A DNA stretch of 64,000 nucleotides from Parcubacteria bacterium C7867-001 (GTDB lineage Bacteria > Patescibacteria > Paceibacteria > UBA9973 > UBA2103): assembly GCA_001189095.1 (NCBI GenBank), contig LFCK01000004.1:1-64000 (forward strand), read 5' to 3'. The position numbers and the translations under genes were made by a program. How positions within the stretch are numbered: the stretch's first letter is position 1; each line of letters opens with the position of its first letter. Below the pieces are notes generated by a model. That model saw only the letters and a program-made list of their open reading frames with translations. It made no database searches and had not been told where the DNA came from. Shown here piece by piece: positions 55,442-63,007 of the stretch.

Positions 55442-55613
55442 TGTCTTTGCTTGCTTCTTGATGGAGACGCAAATTGATTTTGGCGAGCGTAACGTAAAAA
55501 GTAGCGAAGTCTTTTAGAAGTTTCTGTATCTCGCTTTCAGAACGTCCTTCAAAAACACCTGTCTCTTCAATAGGGATTCGCAGCTTCGCAAGTTGTTGCG
55601 GTGTGAACTCCAT
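55431..55613 (-). CDS. Small hypothetical protein of the replication module
   Basis: A 60-residue protein from the ATG at 55613 (MEFTPQQLAKLRIPIEETG), with a charged helix (SESEIQKLLKDFATFYVTLAKINLRL). It overlaps the start of the primase gene by 11 nt and follows the DUF5659-like gene by 1 nt, so the three genes form one translationally coupled set. No family is recognised. Confidence 0.55.
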   Translation of the reverse strand: MEFTPQQLAKLRIPIEETGVFEGRSESEIQKLLKDFATFYVTLAKINLRLHQEASKDNAK

Positions 55614-55614
55614 A

Positions 55615-55854
55615 TTATTTGAGAGCGTACAGACGATTCTTGAGCTGCTTTTGATTACTAAAGAGGCTCTGTATCGAAACAGAGATTTCAGCACCAGCCC
55701 AATAATCGCTTACAGCTTTTTCAAATCCTTCTGCGCGGCGAAATAGAAAGTTTATTCGTTTCGCATCTGCACGCTCCAAGCCGACCAAATCAAATTGGAG
55801 AGTAAGCAAAAGGGTTGCGAGTCCCAGGTCACTAATTTTTTCTGTATCTTCCAC
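55615..55854 (-). CDS. DUF5659-like small protein
   Basis: A 79-residue protein with the pattern EKISDLGLATLLLTLQFDLVGLERAD ... INFLFRRAEGFEKAVSDYWAGAEISV ... LKNRLYALK, which matches my memory of DUF5659, a family of small proteins often carried by mobile elements of CPR bacteria. The function is unknown. It precedes the small protein at 55431-55613 and the primase gene in the same operon. Confidence 0.6.
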   Translation of the reverse strand: MEDTEKISDLGLATLLLTLQFDLVGLERADAKRINFLFRRAEGFEKAVSDYWAGAEISVSIQSLFSNQKQLKNRLYALK

Positions 55855-55994
55855 ATAGAGATTGTCCCAATAATCGCCGCCGTTTTTTAGTGTTTGTCAG
55901 CAATATTTCTCTTTTGAAATACACTCACAAAAACAGCCGCCATACGGCGACTAATTCGAGTTATCAACAAACGGAAGTAAATGGTAATAAAAAT

Positions 55995-56696
55995 CTACTT
56001 CTTTGGAGGGTTATGGAGCGCAATGCCTACTCTTGGCTCAATGCGAACGTAGCCCTTGATGAAATCTCCCGCTTGGCGATAAAGACCGTTATGAACAGCA
56101 TTTTTGATACGCTCAATTTTCTTTTCTTTCTCCTCCAGCTTCGACTGATTATAAAGCGGCTTTTCAAGCTCGTCATTCAATTCTTCGTAAGTCATTGACC
56201 TGCTCAAGCCATCATCGCCGTAGAGGATATTTAGAACAAAATAATGAATCGAAGAATAAGTATCAAATGGAATTTTTCTGTCGTTGCAATAAAAATCATT
56301 TCCGTGTTTTTCGATTGTGCGGATTACAGTATGGGCAGACGCTAGGGAGGCGATATGTTTTTTTAGCTTCGATTCATCAACCTCTATCACGTAAACCTCT
56401 TCCTCTTTTCCTGCCTGGTCTCCATCATCAAATTGCGACTCGCTCCCAGTTTCTTCAAAAATCTGATGCTTTTCTTCCGCCTTCTTTATAAAAAATCCCC
56501 ATCGTGCGCGGTACTCTTTGACAGCCCCCACTTTTTTCAATCGCTCCAGTGATACCTCAACTTCTTCTTTTGTAACTCCTCGGACATTGAAATCTTTTAC
56601 CTTGATAGCAAGAGGGCGAACGCTCTTGGAGTCGTTCGCAACAATTTTGGCTACTATTATTTCGCTATCTTCAATACTCATTCCCATAATAATCAT
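55995..56696 (-). CDS. Hypothetical replication-module or regulatory protein
   Basis: A 233-residue soluble protein. ATGs near the 5' end allow starts at 56696 or 56681. The N-terminal ~75 residues (TKEEVEVSLERLKKVGAVKEYRARWGFFIKK) resemble a winged helix. An acidic linker follows, then a C-terminal region with SSIHYFVLNILYGDDG and a coiled coil. It could be a DNA-binding initiator or regulator. No family is recognised. It is the first gene of the leftward module, divergent from the HTH gene at 56765. Confidence 0.6.
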   Translation of the reverse strand: MIIMGMSIEDSEIIVAKIVANDSKSVRPLAIKVKDFNVRGVTKEEVEVSLERLKKVGAVKEYRARWGFFIKKAEEKHQIFEETGSESQFDDGDQAGKEEEVYVIEVDESKLKKHIASLASAHTVIRTIEKHGNDFYCNDRKIPFDTYSSIHYFVLNILYGDDGLSRSMTYEELNDELEKPLYNQSKLEEKEKKIERIKNAVHNGLYRQAGDFIKGYVRIEPRVGIALHNPPKK

Positions 56697-56764
56697 AGTC
56701 TAACAGAACTTGCCAAAACTTGCCACACACAACCAAAAGAGCTAAACTGTAAGGACATAACATT

Positions 56765-56941
56765 ATGAAACAAGAAAAGTATTTAACACTGCAAGAAGCA
56801 GCAAAAATCTTAGACGTTAGTGAGCGCTCAATGTTCCGCTACATCCATAGTGGAAGGCTTAAAGCCAGCAAGATTGGTTCCTGGCGTATCAAAGAAAAAG
56901 ACCTTGAAGATTTTATTAAAAAAAGTTCCAACCTTTCTTAG
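56765..56941 (+). CDS. Excisionase-like MerR-type HTH protein
   Basis: A 58-residue protein: KYLTLQEAAKILDVSERSMF, RYIHSGRLKASKIGSWRI and KEKDLEDFIKK match the excisionase (Xis)/MerR-type winged HTH used for directional excision or local repression. Its stop codon is directly followed by the GTG start of the PHP-ATPase gene (no gap), so the two are co-translated. It may be the element's Xis, or a regulator of the ATPase gene. It lies at the divergence point of the element. Confidence 0.85.
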   Translation: MKQEKYLTLQEAAKILDVSERSMFRYIHSGRLKASKIGSWRIKEKDLEDFIKKSSNLS

Positions 56942-59900
56942 GTGTCTGATTTTATGAGTAAATCACTTTACAACCGAGGTTCAGAGTGGAGAAAATGGGA
57001 TTTACATATTCATACCCCAGCTTCTTTTCATTGGAACGGTGGAAAGAGATTTTTCGAGATGACTGCGCCAGAAAAAGAGCAGGCATTTCAGAAAATGCTT
57101 GAGACTATAAATAATTCCGATGTTGCTGCTTTCGCAATGACTGATTATTGGACGTTTGATGGATATTTAGAATTTAAGGATTATATAAAAAGGAAAAATC
57201 TAAAACTTAATAAGACCGTATTTCCTGGAATGGAGTTGAGAGTAGAAGCACCCGTAGACTACCGATTAAATATCCAGGTAATTCTTTCAGACGAGCTGAC
57301 TGCTCAACAACTCAAGGACTTTAAAGCAAAGTTAAGAATAGGTAGCCTTAATAGGAGTCTTTCAGATGATGCCATAAAAGAATTCGCCCAAACTCTGGAC
57401 GACAGCAAAGCAAAAACTCACGGTTTTAAATCACCTTCGACTCTTAACGACACAGAACTACTTGAACTTGGTTCTAAGACTGTAGTAGTCACAAAAGAAT
57501 CTCTTTGCAGAGATGCTTTTACTGCAATTCCACCAAAGTGCGGGTACATTCTTTTACCTTATGACACATCAGACGGCTTGGTGAAGTTGGATTGGGCTAC
57601 TCACCCTCACGATGACAACTACTTTATGCAGTCCGCTCATATTTTTGAATCGCGCAATGATGAGTGTATTGATTTGTTTTTATGCAAAGAGACACCCAAA
57701 AATAAGAGTTTTATCAAGAATTTTATTAAGACGATAGGGGGTAAACCAAAACCAGTTGTCTCTGGTAGTGATGCCCATAAAATTGAAGACTACGGAAATT
57801 ATCCTAGTGGGAAAATTACTTGGATAAAAGCTGATGTTACTTTTCAGGGTTTAAGACAAGTTGTTAATGAACCTGCGGATAGAGCATATGTTGGAACTTC
57901 TCCACTTAAGCTTATTGAAGTAGCGAATAATAAATCTAAATACGTAGACTCAATTAAGATTGCACACACTTCACCAGGCACCACGCCTGCTTGGTTTTCC
58001 AGTAAACTGCCACTAAACAGTGGTTTCGTTGCTATTATTGGTAAAAAAGGAAGCGGTAAAAGTGCACTTGCGGACATCGTGAGTCTTTGTGGTGACAGTA
58101 AGATAAACCCAAAGGATTATTCATTTCTCACAACCCAGAAGTTTAAAAAGCGTAGCTTGGCAAAAAATTATGAGGCTAATCTCACGTGGCTTGATGCCCA
58201 AGAAATATCTAAAAACTTGGACAGCGAGGTTGAGGTTGCTACCTCTGTTGAAAGAATAAAATACCTACCGCAGCAATATGTTGAAACTATCTGTAATGAG
58301 GAAGGTGTTAGTATTTTGTTTCAGCAAGAGATTGATAAAGTAATTTTTTCTTATGTCCCAGATGAGAGCAGGCTTGGCACAAATAGCTTGGCAGAGTTGA
58401 TAAAAACAAAAACAGAATCAGTGGACGGTTCTATTTCTGTGTTACGTACAGAGTTGCATAGAATTAACGAAAAAATAACTTTACACGAAGACAAAGAAGC
58501 TCCTAAGTATGAGGAATCTTTAAATAAGAAACTTGAAGAGAAGCAACGTGAACTCAAGAATCTCCCTCAGCCGAAAGTTGTTAAGAAGCCTAAGACTACT
58601 TTAAACAAAGCAACGGAAGCCAAGATTAAAAGGCTCACCGCGTCCATTACTAAGTTTGATGAACAAATAACAGTTGCAAAGCAAGAGTTAAAAGATGTTA
58701 ACGGCAGACTCCATAAACTTGAGAAGATTACTGATAAAGTTACTTCTCTTGGTGGAGATGTTGAAGCATTTATTGAAACTTTCCAAGAAGATGCAACTGG
58801 AATGGGCATTGACCTTACCAAAGTCCTAAGTCTCAAAATAAATGACGGAGTCCTTAAGACGAAGAAGACGGAGCTGTCTGCGGAAAAAGAAAAATTGGAT
58901 GAGAAGCTAGAACAGAACAATCCTAAATCAACGACAAGTTTTTATATCAAGAAGGCAAAGCAGGAAGCAGAGTTGGCGAAGATTACAGCTACACTTGATG
59001 CAGACCAAAAACAATACAAGGAGTATTTGCAAGCACTCAAGGAGTATGGAGAGAAAAAGCAAGCAATTGAAGGGAAAAAGGGTGATACAAGTTTGGATAC
59101 TATAATTTCCCTTGAAGAAGAAATTGATTTTGTTAAAAACAAGCTCAAGGGTTTTTTGCAGCAAGGATATAAGAAACGCGAGGAAACCCTAAAAAAAGTT
59201 TTTAAAGAGCTGGGACAAAAAATTAAGTTCTACCAAGAAATCTATACCCCAATCGTTAGTTTTATTGAAAGTGAAAAAGAAACCCAAGAAAAATCTGGTA
59301 ATGTTTTAAGTTTCAGTGCGGGGCTTGTCTTTGGGCGACCCAAATTTGTTGATGACTTCTTTTCTTTTGTGAATCAAGGCAAGGACGGAAGTTTTCAAAC
59401 TGTTGCGGGTGGTCAAAAAATACTCAACGCAATTATGGATAAGTATGACCTCACTAAAGAGGACGGGGTATGTGGATTTACCGAAGACCTTTTGACTCAC
59501 CTTAGAAATGACAATACTGGAACAACTCCAAAAACAAATCACATCAAGTCTCAACTCAAGAAAGACCAGACTGACTTCTACGATTATGTATTCAACCTTG
59601 ATTACCTAGATGTGAAGTACAAAATCCTTTTCAACGGGAAGGATTTGAACGCCAATGAATTTTCGCCTGGAGAGAAAGGTGCGCTACTGCTCATTTTCTA
59701 TTTACTGATTGATAAGGAGAACATACCTCTAGTGATTGACCAGCCAGAAGAAAACCTTGATAACGAATCAGTCTATACATTACTTGTCCCGTACATTAAA
59801 AAAGCAAAGAGTAGACGACAAATTATTGCCGTTACTCATAACCCCAACCTTGCCGTGGTATGTGACGCGGAGCAGATTATCTGTGCATCAATGGATAAGA

Positions 59901-60031
59901 AGAAGTCGGAAGTAAAATATGTTTCTGGAAGTATTGAGGACTCGGATATTAACAAAAAAATTGTAGACATTCTGGAGGGTACGTTACCTGCCTTTACGGT
60001 AAGAGATAGAAGTTATATTAGGAGAAACTAA
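56942..60031 (+). CDS. PHP phosphoesterase-SMC-like ATPase (TrlF/Ppl-type)
   Basis: A 1029-residue protein. The N-terminal PHP domain has KWDLHIHTPAS (H22, H24), TDYW, FPGMELRV and SGSDAHKIEDYG (276-279). The ATPase has Walker A IIGKKGSGKSALAD (367-374), two coiled-coil stretches (about 480-600 and 640-800), the ABC signature FSPGEKGALL (about 909), Walker B LVIDQPEENLD (about 930) and VTHNPN. This is the architecture of TrlF-family ATPases and of the single-gene antiphage system Ppl. Start GTG at 56942 or ATG at 56954. The likely role is element-borne defence by nucleic-acid cleavage, inferred from the architecture. Confidence 0.85.
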   Translation: MSDFMSKSLYNRGSEWRKWDLHIHTPASFHWNGGKRFFEMTAPEKEQAFQKMLETINNSDVAAFAMTDYWTFDGYLEFKDYIKRKNLKLNKTVFPGMELRVEAPVDYRLNIQVILSDELTAQQLKDFKAKLRIGSLNRSLSDDAIKEFAQTLDDSKAKTHGFKSPSTLNDTELLELGSKTVVVTKESLCRDAFTAIPPKCGYILLPYDTSDGLVKLDWATHPHDDNYFMQSAHIFESRNDECIDLFLCKETPKNKSFIKNFIKTIGGKPKPVVSGSDAHKIEDYGNYPSGKITWIKADVTFQGLRQVVNEPADRAYVGTSPLKLIEVANNKSKYVDSIKIAHTSPGTTPAWFSSKLPLNSGFVAIIGKKGSGKSALADIVSLCGDSKINPKDYSFLTTQKFKKRSLAKNYEANLTWLDAQEISKNLDSEVEVATSVERIKYLPQQYVETICNEEGVSILFQQEIDKVIFSYVPDESRLGTNSLAELIKTKTESVDGSISVLRTELHRINEKITLHEDKEAPKYEESLNKKLEEKQRELKNLPQPKVVKKPKTTLNKATEAKIKRLTASITKFDEQITVAKQELKDVNGRLHKLEKITDKVTSLGGDVEAFIETFQEDATGMGIDLTKVLSLKINDGVLKTKKTELSAEKEKLDEKLEQNNPKSTTSFYIKKAKQEAELAKITATLDADQKQYKEYLQALKEYGEKKQAIEGKKGDTSLDTIISLEEEIDFVKNKLKGFLQQGYKKREETLKKVFKELGQKIKFYQEIYTPIVSFIESEKETQEKSGNVLSFSAGLVFGRPKFVDDFFSFVNQGKDGSFQTVAGGQKILNAIMDKYDLTKEDGVCGFTEDLLTHLRNDNTGTTPKTNHIKSQLKKDQTDFYDYVFNLDYLDVKYKILFNGKDLNANEFSPGEKGALLLIFYLLIDKENIPLVIDQPEENLDNESVYTLLVPYIKKAKSRRQIIAVTHNPNLAVVCDAEQIICASMDKKKSEVKYVSGSIEDSDINKKIVDILEGTLPAFTVRDRSYIRRN

Positions 60032-60132
60032 TTTCTGAATCATAATTCTAAAGGCGGATACTCTCCAAAAGTTGTATATACTCAAGGCGATATGCCTTGT
60101 ATAATTTTCAAATAAATTTTACCTATAGATAT

Positions 60133-60173
60133 TTGAACACTTGCAAACATATAACTATGTAGTAATATGTTTG
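60133..60173 (+). promoter_or_regulatory. Promoter/operator of the metal-sensor operon
   Basis: TTGAAC (60133-60138), 17 nt, TATGTA (60156-60161). An exact inverted repeat CAAACATAT (60144-60152)/ATATGTTTG (60165-60173) covers the -10 region and ends 1 nt before the ATG at 60175. It is the likely binding site of the ArsR-type repressor encoded next. Confidence 0.75.
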
Positions 60174-60174
60174 T

Positions 60175-60489
60175 ATGAGTAGAAACCAAGTAGAACTTGA
60201 AGCCAAACTATTTAAAGGCTTTGCTGACCAATCCCGCCTCTTAATACTATCCACTATTTTAGGCCAACCAAAAACTGTAAGTGAAATTGTTGATGAAACA
60301 AAACTTTCTCAACCAAACACTTCGGCTCATTTAGCGTGTCTTTTGGAATGTGGTCTTATTCGTAACGAAAAGAAAGGACGAGAGGTTTTTTATGAAGTTT
60401 CAGGCAAAGAAGTTGTGGGTATGCTTCAACAGGCACAAAAAGTTTTGAAAAAACACTCCAAGGAGATTTATGAATGCACAAACTACTAA
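60175..60489 (+). CDS. ArsR/SmtB-family metal sensor, CmtR-like
   Basis: A 104-residue winged-HTH repressor. The recognition helix is LSQPNTSAHLACLLECGLI. It has a Cys pair C55-x3-C59 in that helix and a third Cys at C101 in the C-terminal tail (IYECTNY). This spacing matches the Cd/Pb-sensing alpha4C site of Mycobacterium CmtR (Cys57, Cys61, Cys102), so cadmium or lead sensing is a strong hypothesis. An operator-like repeat overlaps its promoter, and a CDF exporter gene follows with a 16-nt overlap. Confidence 0.88.
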   Translation: MSRNQVELEAKLFKGFADQSRLLILSTILGQPKTVSEIVDETKLSQPNTSAHLACLLECGLIRNEKKGREVFYEVSGKEVVGMLQQAQKVLKKHSKEIYECTNY

Positions 60490-61112
60490 CTATGTGTAAA
60501 GAAGATAACGACAATTTAGACCTTTCCCATATAAACCCCGCATATAAGCGGGCACTATGGATAGTGGTCATACTCAATCTAGGTTATGGAATAGCCGAAA
60601 TGATTGGTGGGTTTTTAGCTAACTCTCAAGCTCTTAAAGCTGATGCTTTAGATTTCCTTGGAGACGGTTCAATTACATTTATAGGACTGCTTGCTATAGG
60701 TTGGTCATTGAGATGGCGTGCTCGTTCTGCTCTTACCCAAGGCATATTCCTAGGAATTATGGGTCTTGGAGTAATAACGACTACAGCGTATAAGATATTT
60801 GTGCTAAACACACCTGAAGCAGAACTTATGGGCATATTAGGAGTTATTGCTCTTGTTATAAATGTGATTTCGGCTGTCGTGCTAATTCCTCATCGCCACG
60901 GAGACGCTAATATGCGGTCAGTATGGCTTTTCAGCCGTAATGATGCCTTTGGCAATTTAGCTGTGGTTATTGCTGCAGGTATAGTTTATTGGACAAACAC
61001 CTCTTGGCCAGACCTTGTAGCCGCACTTATCATCGCAGGATTATTTCTTCATTCGTCTTGGTCGATTATCAAAGACGCACGAAGAGATTTAAGTAAAATT
61101 AACAACAAATAA
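60474..61112 (+). CDS. Cation diffusion facilitator (CDF) metal exporter, short form
   Basis: A 212-residue transporter with six helices. The metal-site helices are visible: TM2 ALKADALDFLGDG and TM5 FSRNDAFGNLAVVI, both with D-x3-[GD]-type acids, and the His-containing loop IPHRHGDANMRS. It ends soon after TM6 and lacks the usual cytoplasmic domain. An ATG at 60492 is an alternative start. It overlaps the sensor gene, so the two form a resistance operon, probably for Cd, Pb or Zn. Confidence 0.85.
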   Translation: MHKLLTMCKEDNDNLDLSHINPAYKRALWIVVILNLGYGIAEMIGGFLANSQALKADALDFLGDGSITFIGLLAIGWSLRWRARSALTQGIFLGIMGLGVITTTAYKIFVLNTPEAELMGILGVIALVINVISAVVLIPHRHGDANMRSVWLFSRNDAFGNLAVVIAAGIVYWTNTSWPDLVAALIIAGLFLHSSWSIIKDARRDLSKINNK

Positions 61113-61123
61113 TAAATAAAATT

Positions 61124-61318
61124 ATGTCTATAAAAAGTGCCCTCAATTTTGACCGTCATCACATTTTTCTTACTAACGCCAGCCATCTTGCTCTTGGGTT
61201 TGGATTAGCTTTAGTTTTGCAGCATTATATTTCTGGCAATGCCTTTCTTCCAGTTGTCATAGGTTGGGTTTTGATAGGGTTTGGTTTACTTACTCACTTG
61301 GTTGCGTGGACAAAATAA
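61124..61318 (+). CDS. Small two-helix membrane protein
   Basis: A 64-residue protein: a short His-containing N-terminus (NFDRHHIFLTNASHLALG) and two hydrophobic helices (about residues 21-35 and 42-60). It lies 11 nt after the CDF gene on the same strand and may belong to the metal-resistance operon. The His pairs could bind metal. No family is recognised. Confidence 0.6.
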   Translation: MSIKSALNFDRHHIFLTNASHLALGFGLALVLQHYISGNAFLPVVIGWVLIGFGLLTHLVAWTK

Positions 61319-61440
61319 ATGTTTCTAAATAGGGTTTATGCTTGGTGTATAGAGCGGTTAAAATTAGCATCTATAGGTATATAGAATTTTACCCATAAGA
61401 AAGAGAGGTCTACGCCCTTTTGTATGCATCTGTTTGTTTT

Positions 61441-61575
61441 TGGTACTAAATGGTACAAAACTACACACCTGATAGTAATTTTGCCAGTACCATGTCTGTA
61501 TTTGATGCTAGTCCTATGGTACTAACTGATAGTGGAAAGATGGTACATATAGAACTGTACATACCAGTACGTACC
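61441..61575. repeat. TGGTAC repeat cluster (possible iterons)
   Basis: TGGTAC occurs at 61441-61446, 61451-61456, 61517-61522 and 61541-61546, and in reverse (GTACCA) at 61487-61492. Related GTAC cores are at 61557-61560 and 61567-61575. Such clusters can be binding sites for a replication initiator. The 61319-61720 stretch otherwise holds no convincing gene. Confidence 0.5.
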
Positions 61576-61726
61576 CAGACAAGAAAATTTTTCCTAAAAA
61601 TAGCTCCTGGGATATGGGCTGTCCCCCCTAAAATAAAATCTCACGCCAGGGAAACACCCACCACCCCAAATACGAAAAATGGAGCTTCTATGCTCCTTTC
61701 CTTGAACCGAGTATAATAAGCCCATT

Positions 61727-61875
61727 AGGGGGCTGTTTAAGCCACAATAGCGAGCAACTGACGCATCTGTTGCAGGGAGACGCTAGGATAAGGGAAGATT
61801 TCTTCCCATTTAACAGTTCGTACATAGTCCCCCCAAGCCCGCAGATGACAAAGAAGGCGCGCAAGCGCCTCTTTT
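61727..61875 (+). ncRNA. Unclassified structured RNA at the element/chromosome border
   Basis: TATAAT at 61712-61717 could start a transcript near 61724. The RNA would close with GGGGG-CTGTT and its partners TTAACAG and AGTCCCCC. It contains TAGCG-A-GCAAC/GTTGC-x7-CGCTA, a GGGAAG-ATTT-CTTCCC hairpin, and ends with AGGCGC-GCAA-GCGCCT followed by CTTTTGTTT (61855-61878), a good terminator. No SRP or tmRNA core sequence is present. It could belong to the chromosome or to the right end of the element. Confidence 0.55.
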
Positions 61876-61924
61876 GTTTGGTGTAAGATTCTATATATAT
61901 CCGTATGGAACTCCTTTCCTACAC

Positions 61925-62743
61925 ATGGACGTACTTGGCGCAGGCACCAGCAGTATGGAATTAATTGCAGGCGATAAAGAGCTTGAAGCGCTCAATATTC
62001 AGCTCAACGATCCAACGCAGCTTGCGGCGTACAAGGGACCGCTGGATACCTACCGGCCGCACCTCCTCCCGAGGGTATTCGGATCTTTTTTGGTGTTTTG
62101 CGGCAACCTTGTGTACGGGCGCGAACCGTCCTATCTAAAGTTTCGAGCGGTTGAGATAATTGCGCGCGTGCCATATCACTCGTGGTCATCTGCTGCTTTT
62201 ACGCTCCTGACTCTGTTCTTTTCGAATGAGAAAAAAGCCTTGCGGCTGTCGAATGTTGCGCGCTACTCGCGTATTGCTTCTGACAACGAAACCATGCATG
62301 TGGTTGTTATTTCCCAGCTTGCGAGAAAAGAAGTAAAAGCGGGTTATGTTCGGCACACCCTTGTTCCGATGCTGTTCGCCTTTTTCTACTTCTGGGCTTC
62401 CTATTGGATGTACCTTATCCGTCCGCGCTGGTCATATGAACTGAACTATCTGTTCGAATCACATGCGTTTGCGCAGTACGACAGATTCCTTGAATTGCAT
62501 GACGAGGAGTTGCGACACAAAGCAGTCGAAAGCGATTTCCTCGCATGGTACGGACGTACGCCGATACATCAGTATGACTTCTTCCGCTCGGTACGTAATG
62601 ATGAGATTGTGCATCGAAATCAGTCTATTCACGACATCGACGAGGAAGCGGATCTGCGCCGCATTCGTCTCCTGAAACGCATCGCGCTTTTCGTTGTTGG
62701 GGTACTGCTGGTGCTCGTTGCCGCCGCTGTTCTGCTTGTTTGA
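61925..62743 (+). CDS. Alternative-oxidase-like di-iron membrane protein
   Basis: A 272-residue protein. All six di-iron ligands of alternative oxidase (AOX) appear in order and context: E77 in KFRAVEIIARVP, E122 and H125 in SDNETMHVV, E178 in LFESHAF, and E227 and H230 in VRNDEIVHR. Two hydrophobic segments (about 145-163 and 252-272) fit membrane association. AOX oxidises quinol and reduces oxygen to water without pumping protons. If active, the cell can consume oxygen. The start at 61925 lies soon after the RNA terminator. No other respiratory genes are next to it. Confidence 0.8.
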   Translation: MDVLGAGTSSMELIAGDKELEALNIQLNDPTQLAAYKGPLDTYRPHLLPRVFGSFLVFCGNLVYGREPSYLKFRAVEIIARVPYHSWSSAAFTLLTLFFSNEKKALRLSNVARYSRIASDNETMHVVVISQLARKEVKAGYVRHTLVPMLFAFFYFWASYWMYLIRPRWSYELNYLFESHAFAQYDRFLELHDEELRHKAVESDFLAWYGRTPIHQYDFFRSVRNDEIVHRNQSIHDIDEEADLRRIRLLKRIALFVVGVLLVLVAAAVLLV

Positions 62744-62783
62744 GAAGAAACCATAGGTGCGGTTTCTTCTGGTATGTAGGGTA

Positions 62784-62789
62784 TATACT
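62784..62789 (+). promoter_or_regulatory. -10 box of a probable leaderless promoter
   Basis: TATACT ends 6 nt before the ATG at 62796; no SD is present. Confidence 0.5.
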
Positions 62790-62795
62790 TTTTGT

Positions 62796-62957
62796 ATGGA
62801 AAAGATAAAAATCGAACAACATACGGTTTCGGGCGGCGCATGGATTGCGGCGTGGATGTTCACTATCGGCTACCTCCATCTTTCATTCTGGAACGGAGTA
62901 CTTGCGGTGGTCATCTGGCCGTATTTCCTCGGTGCGTATTTCGCAGCACCAATGTAA
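62796..62957 (+). CDS. 53-residue small membrane protein
   Basis: Starts at the ATG at 62796, 6 nt behind a TATACT box. The product begins MEKIKIEQHTVSGGAW and has one long hydrophobic, Trp-rich segment (IAAWMFTIGYLHLSFWNGVL) that may cross the membrane twice, ending YFAAPM. It lies 52 nt after the AOX-like gene but has its own promoter and terminator (62969-63002). No family is recognised. Confidence 0.55.
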   Translation: MEKIKIEQHTVSGGAWIAAWMFTIGYLHLSFWNGVLAVVIWPYFLGAYFAAPM

Positions 62958-62968
62958 GGAAAATAAAA

Positions 62969-63002
62969 ACACCCGGCCGCGAAAGCGGCCGGGTGTTTTT
63001 TA
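62969..63002. terminator. Bidirectional intrinsic terminator
   Basis: ACACCCGGCCGC-GAAA-GCGGCCGGGTGT followed by TTTTTT, between convergent genes at 62796 and 63008. Confidence 0.88.
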
Positions 63003-63007
63003 ATCGT

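Larger units (their letters stand above)
51325..61720. mobile_element. Integrative element behind tRNA-Ser(CGA)
   Basis: About 10 kb of visibly AT-richer DNA between tRNA-Ser(CGA) and the GC-rich chromosome that resumes after about 61.7 kb. It carries a large serine recombinase at its left end, a primase-polymerase/AAA helicase, small genes including a DUF5659-like protein, an excisionase-like HTH gene, a PHP-SMC-like ATPase, a metal-sensor/exporter pair and TGGTAC repeats. The left half is transcribed leftward and the right half rightward from about 56.7 kb. No conjugation or capsid genes are seen. The right boundary is approximate, and I found no clear direct repeat of the tRNA end. Confidence 0.75.

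Noticed and set aside
61450..61716. 88-residue plus-strand frame
   Set aside because: It runs through the TGGTAC repeats and a low-complexity stretch, has no SD or domain, and reads like translated repeats.
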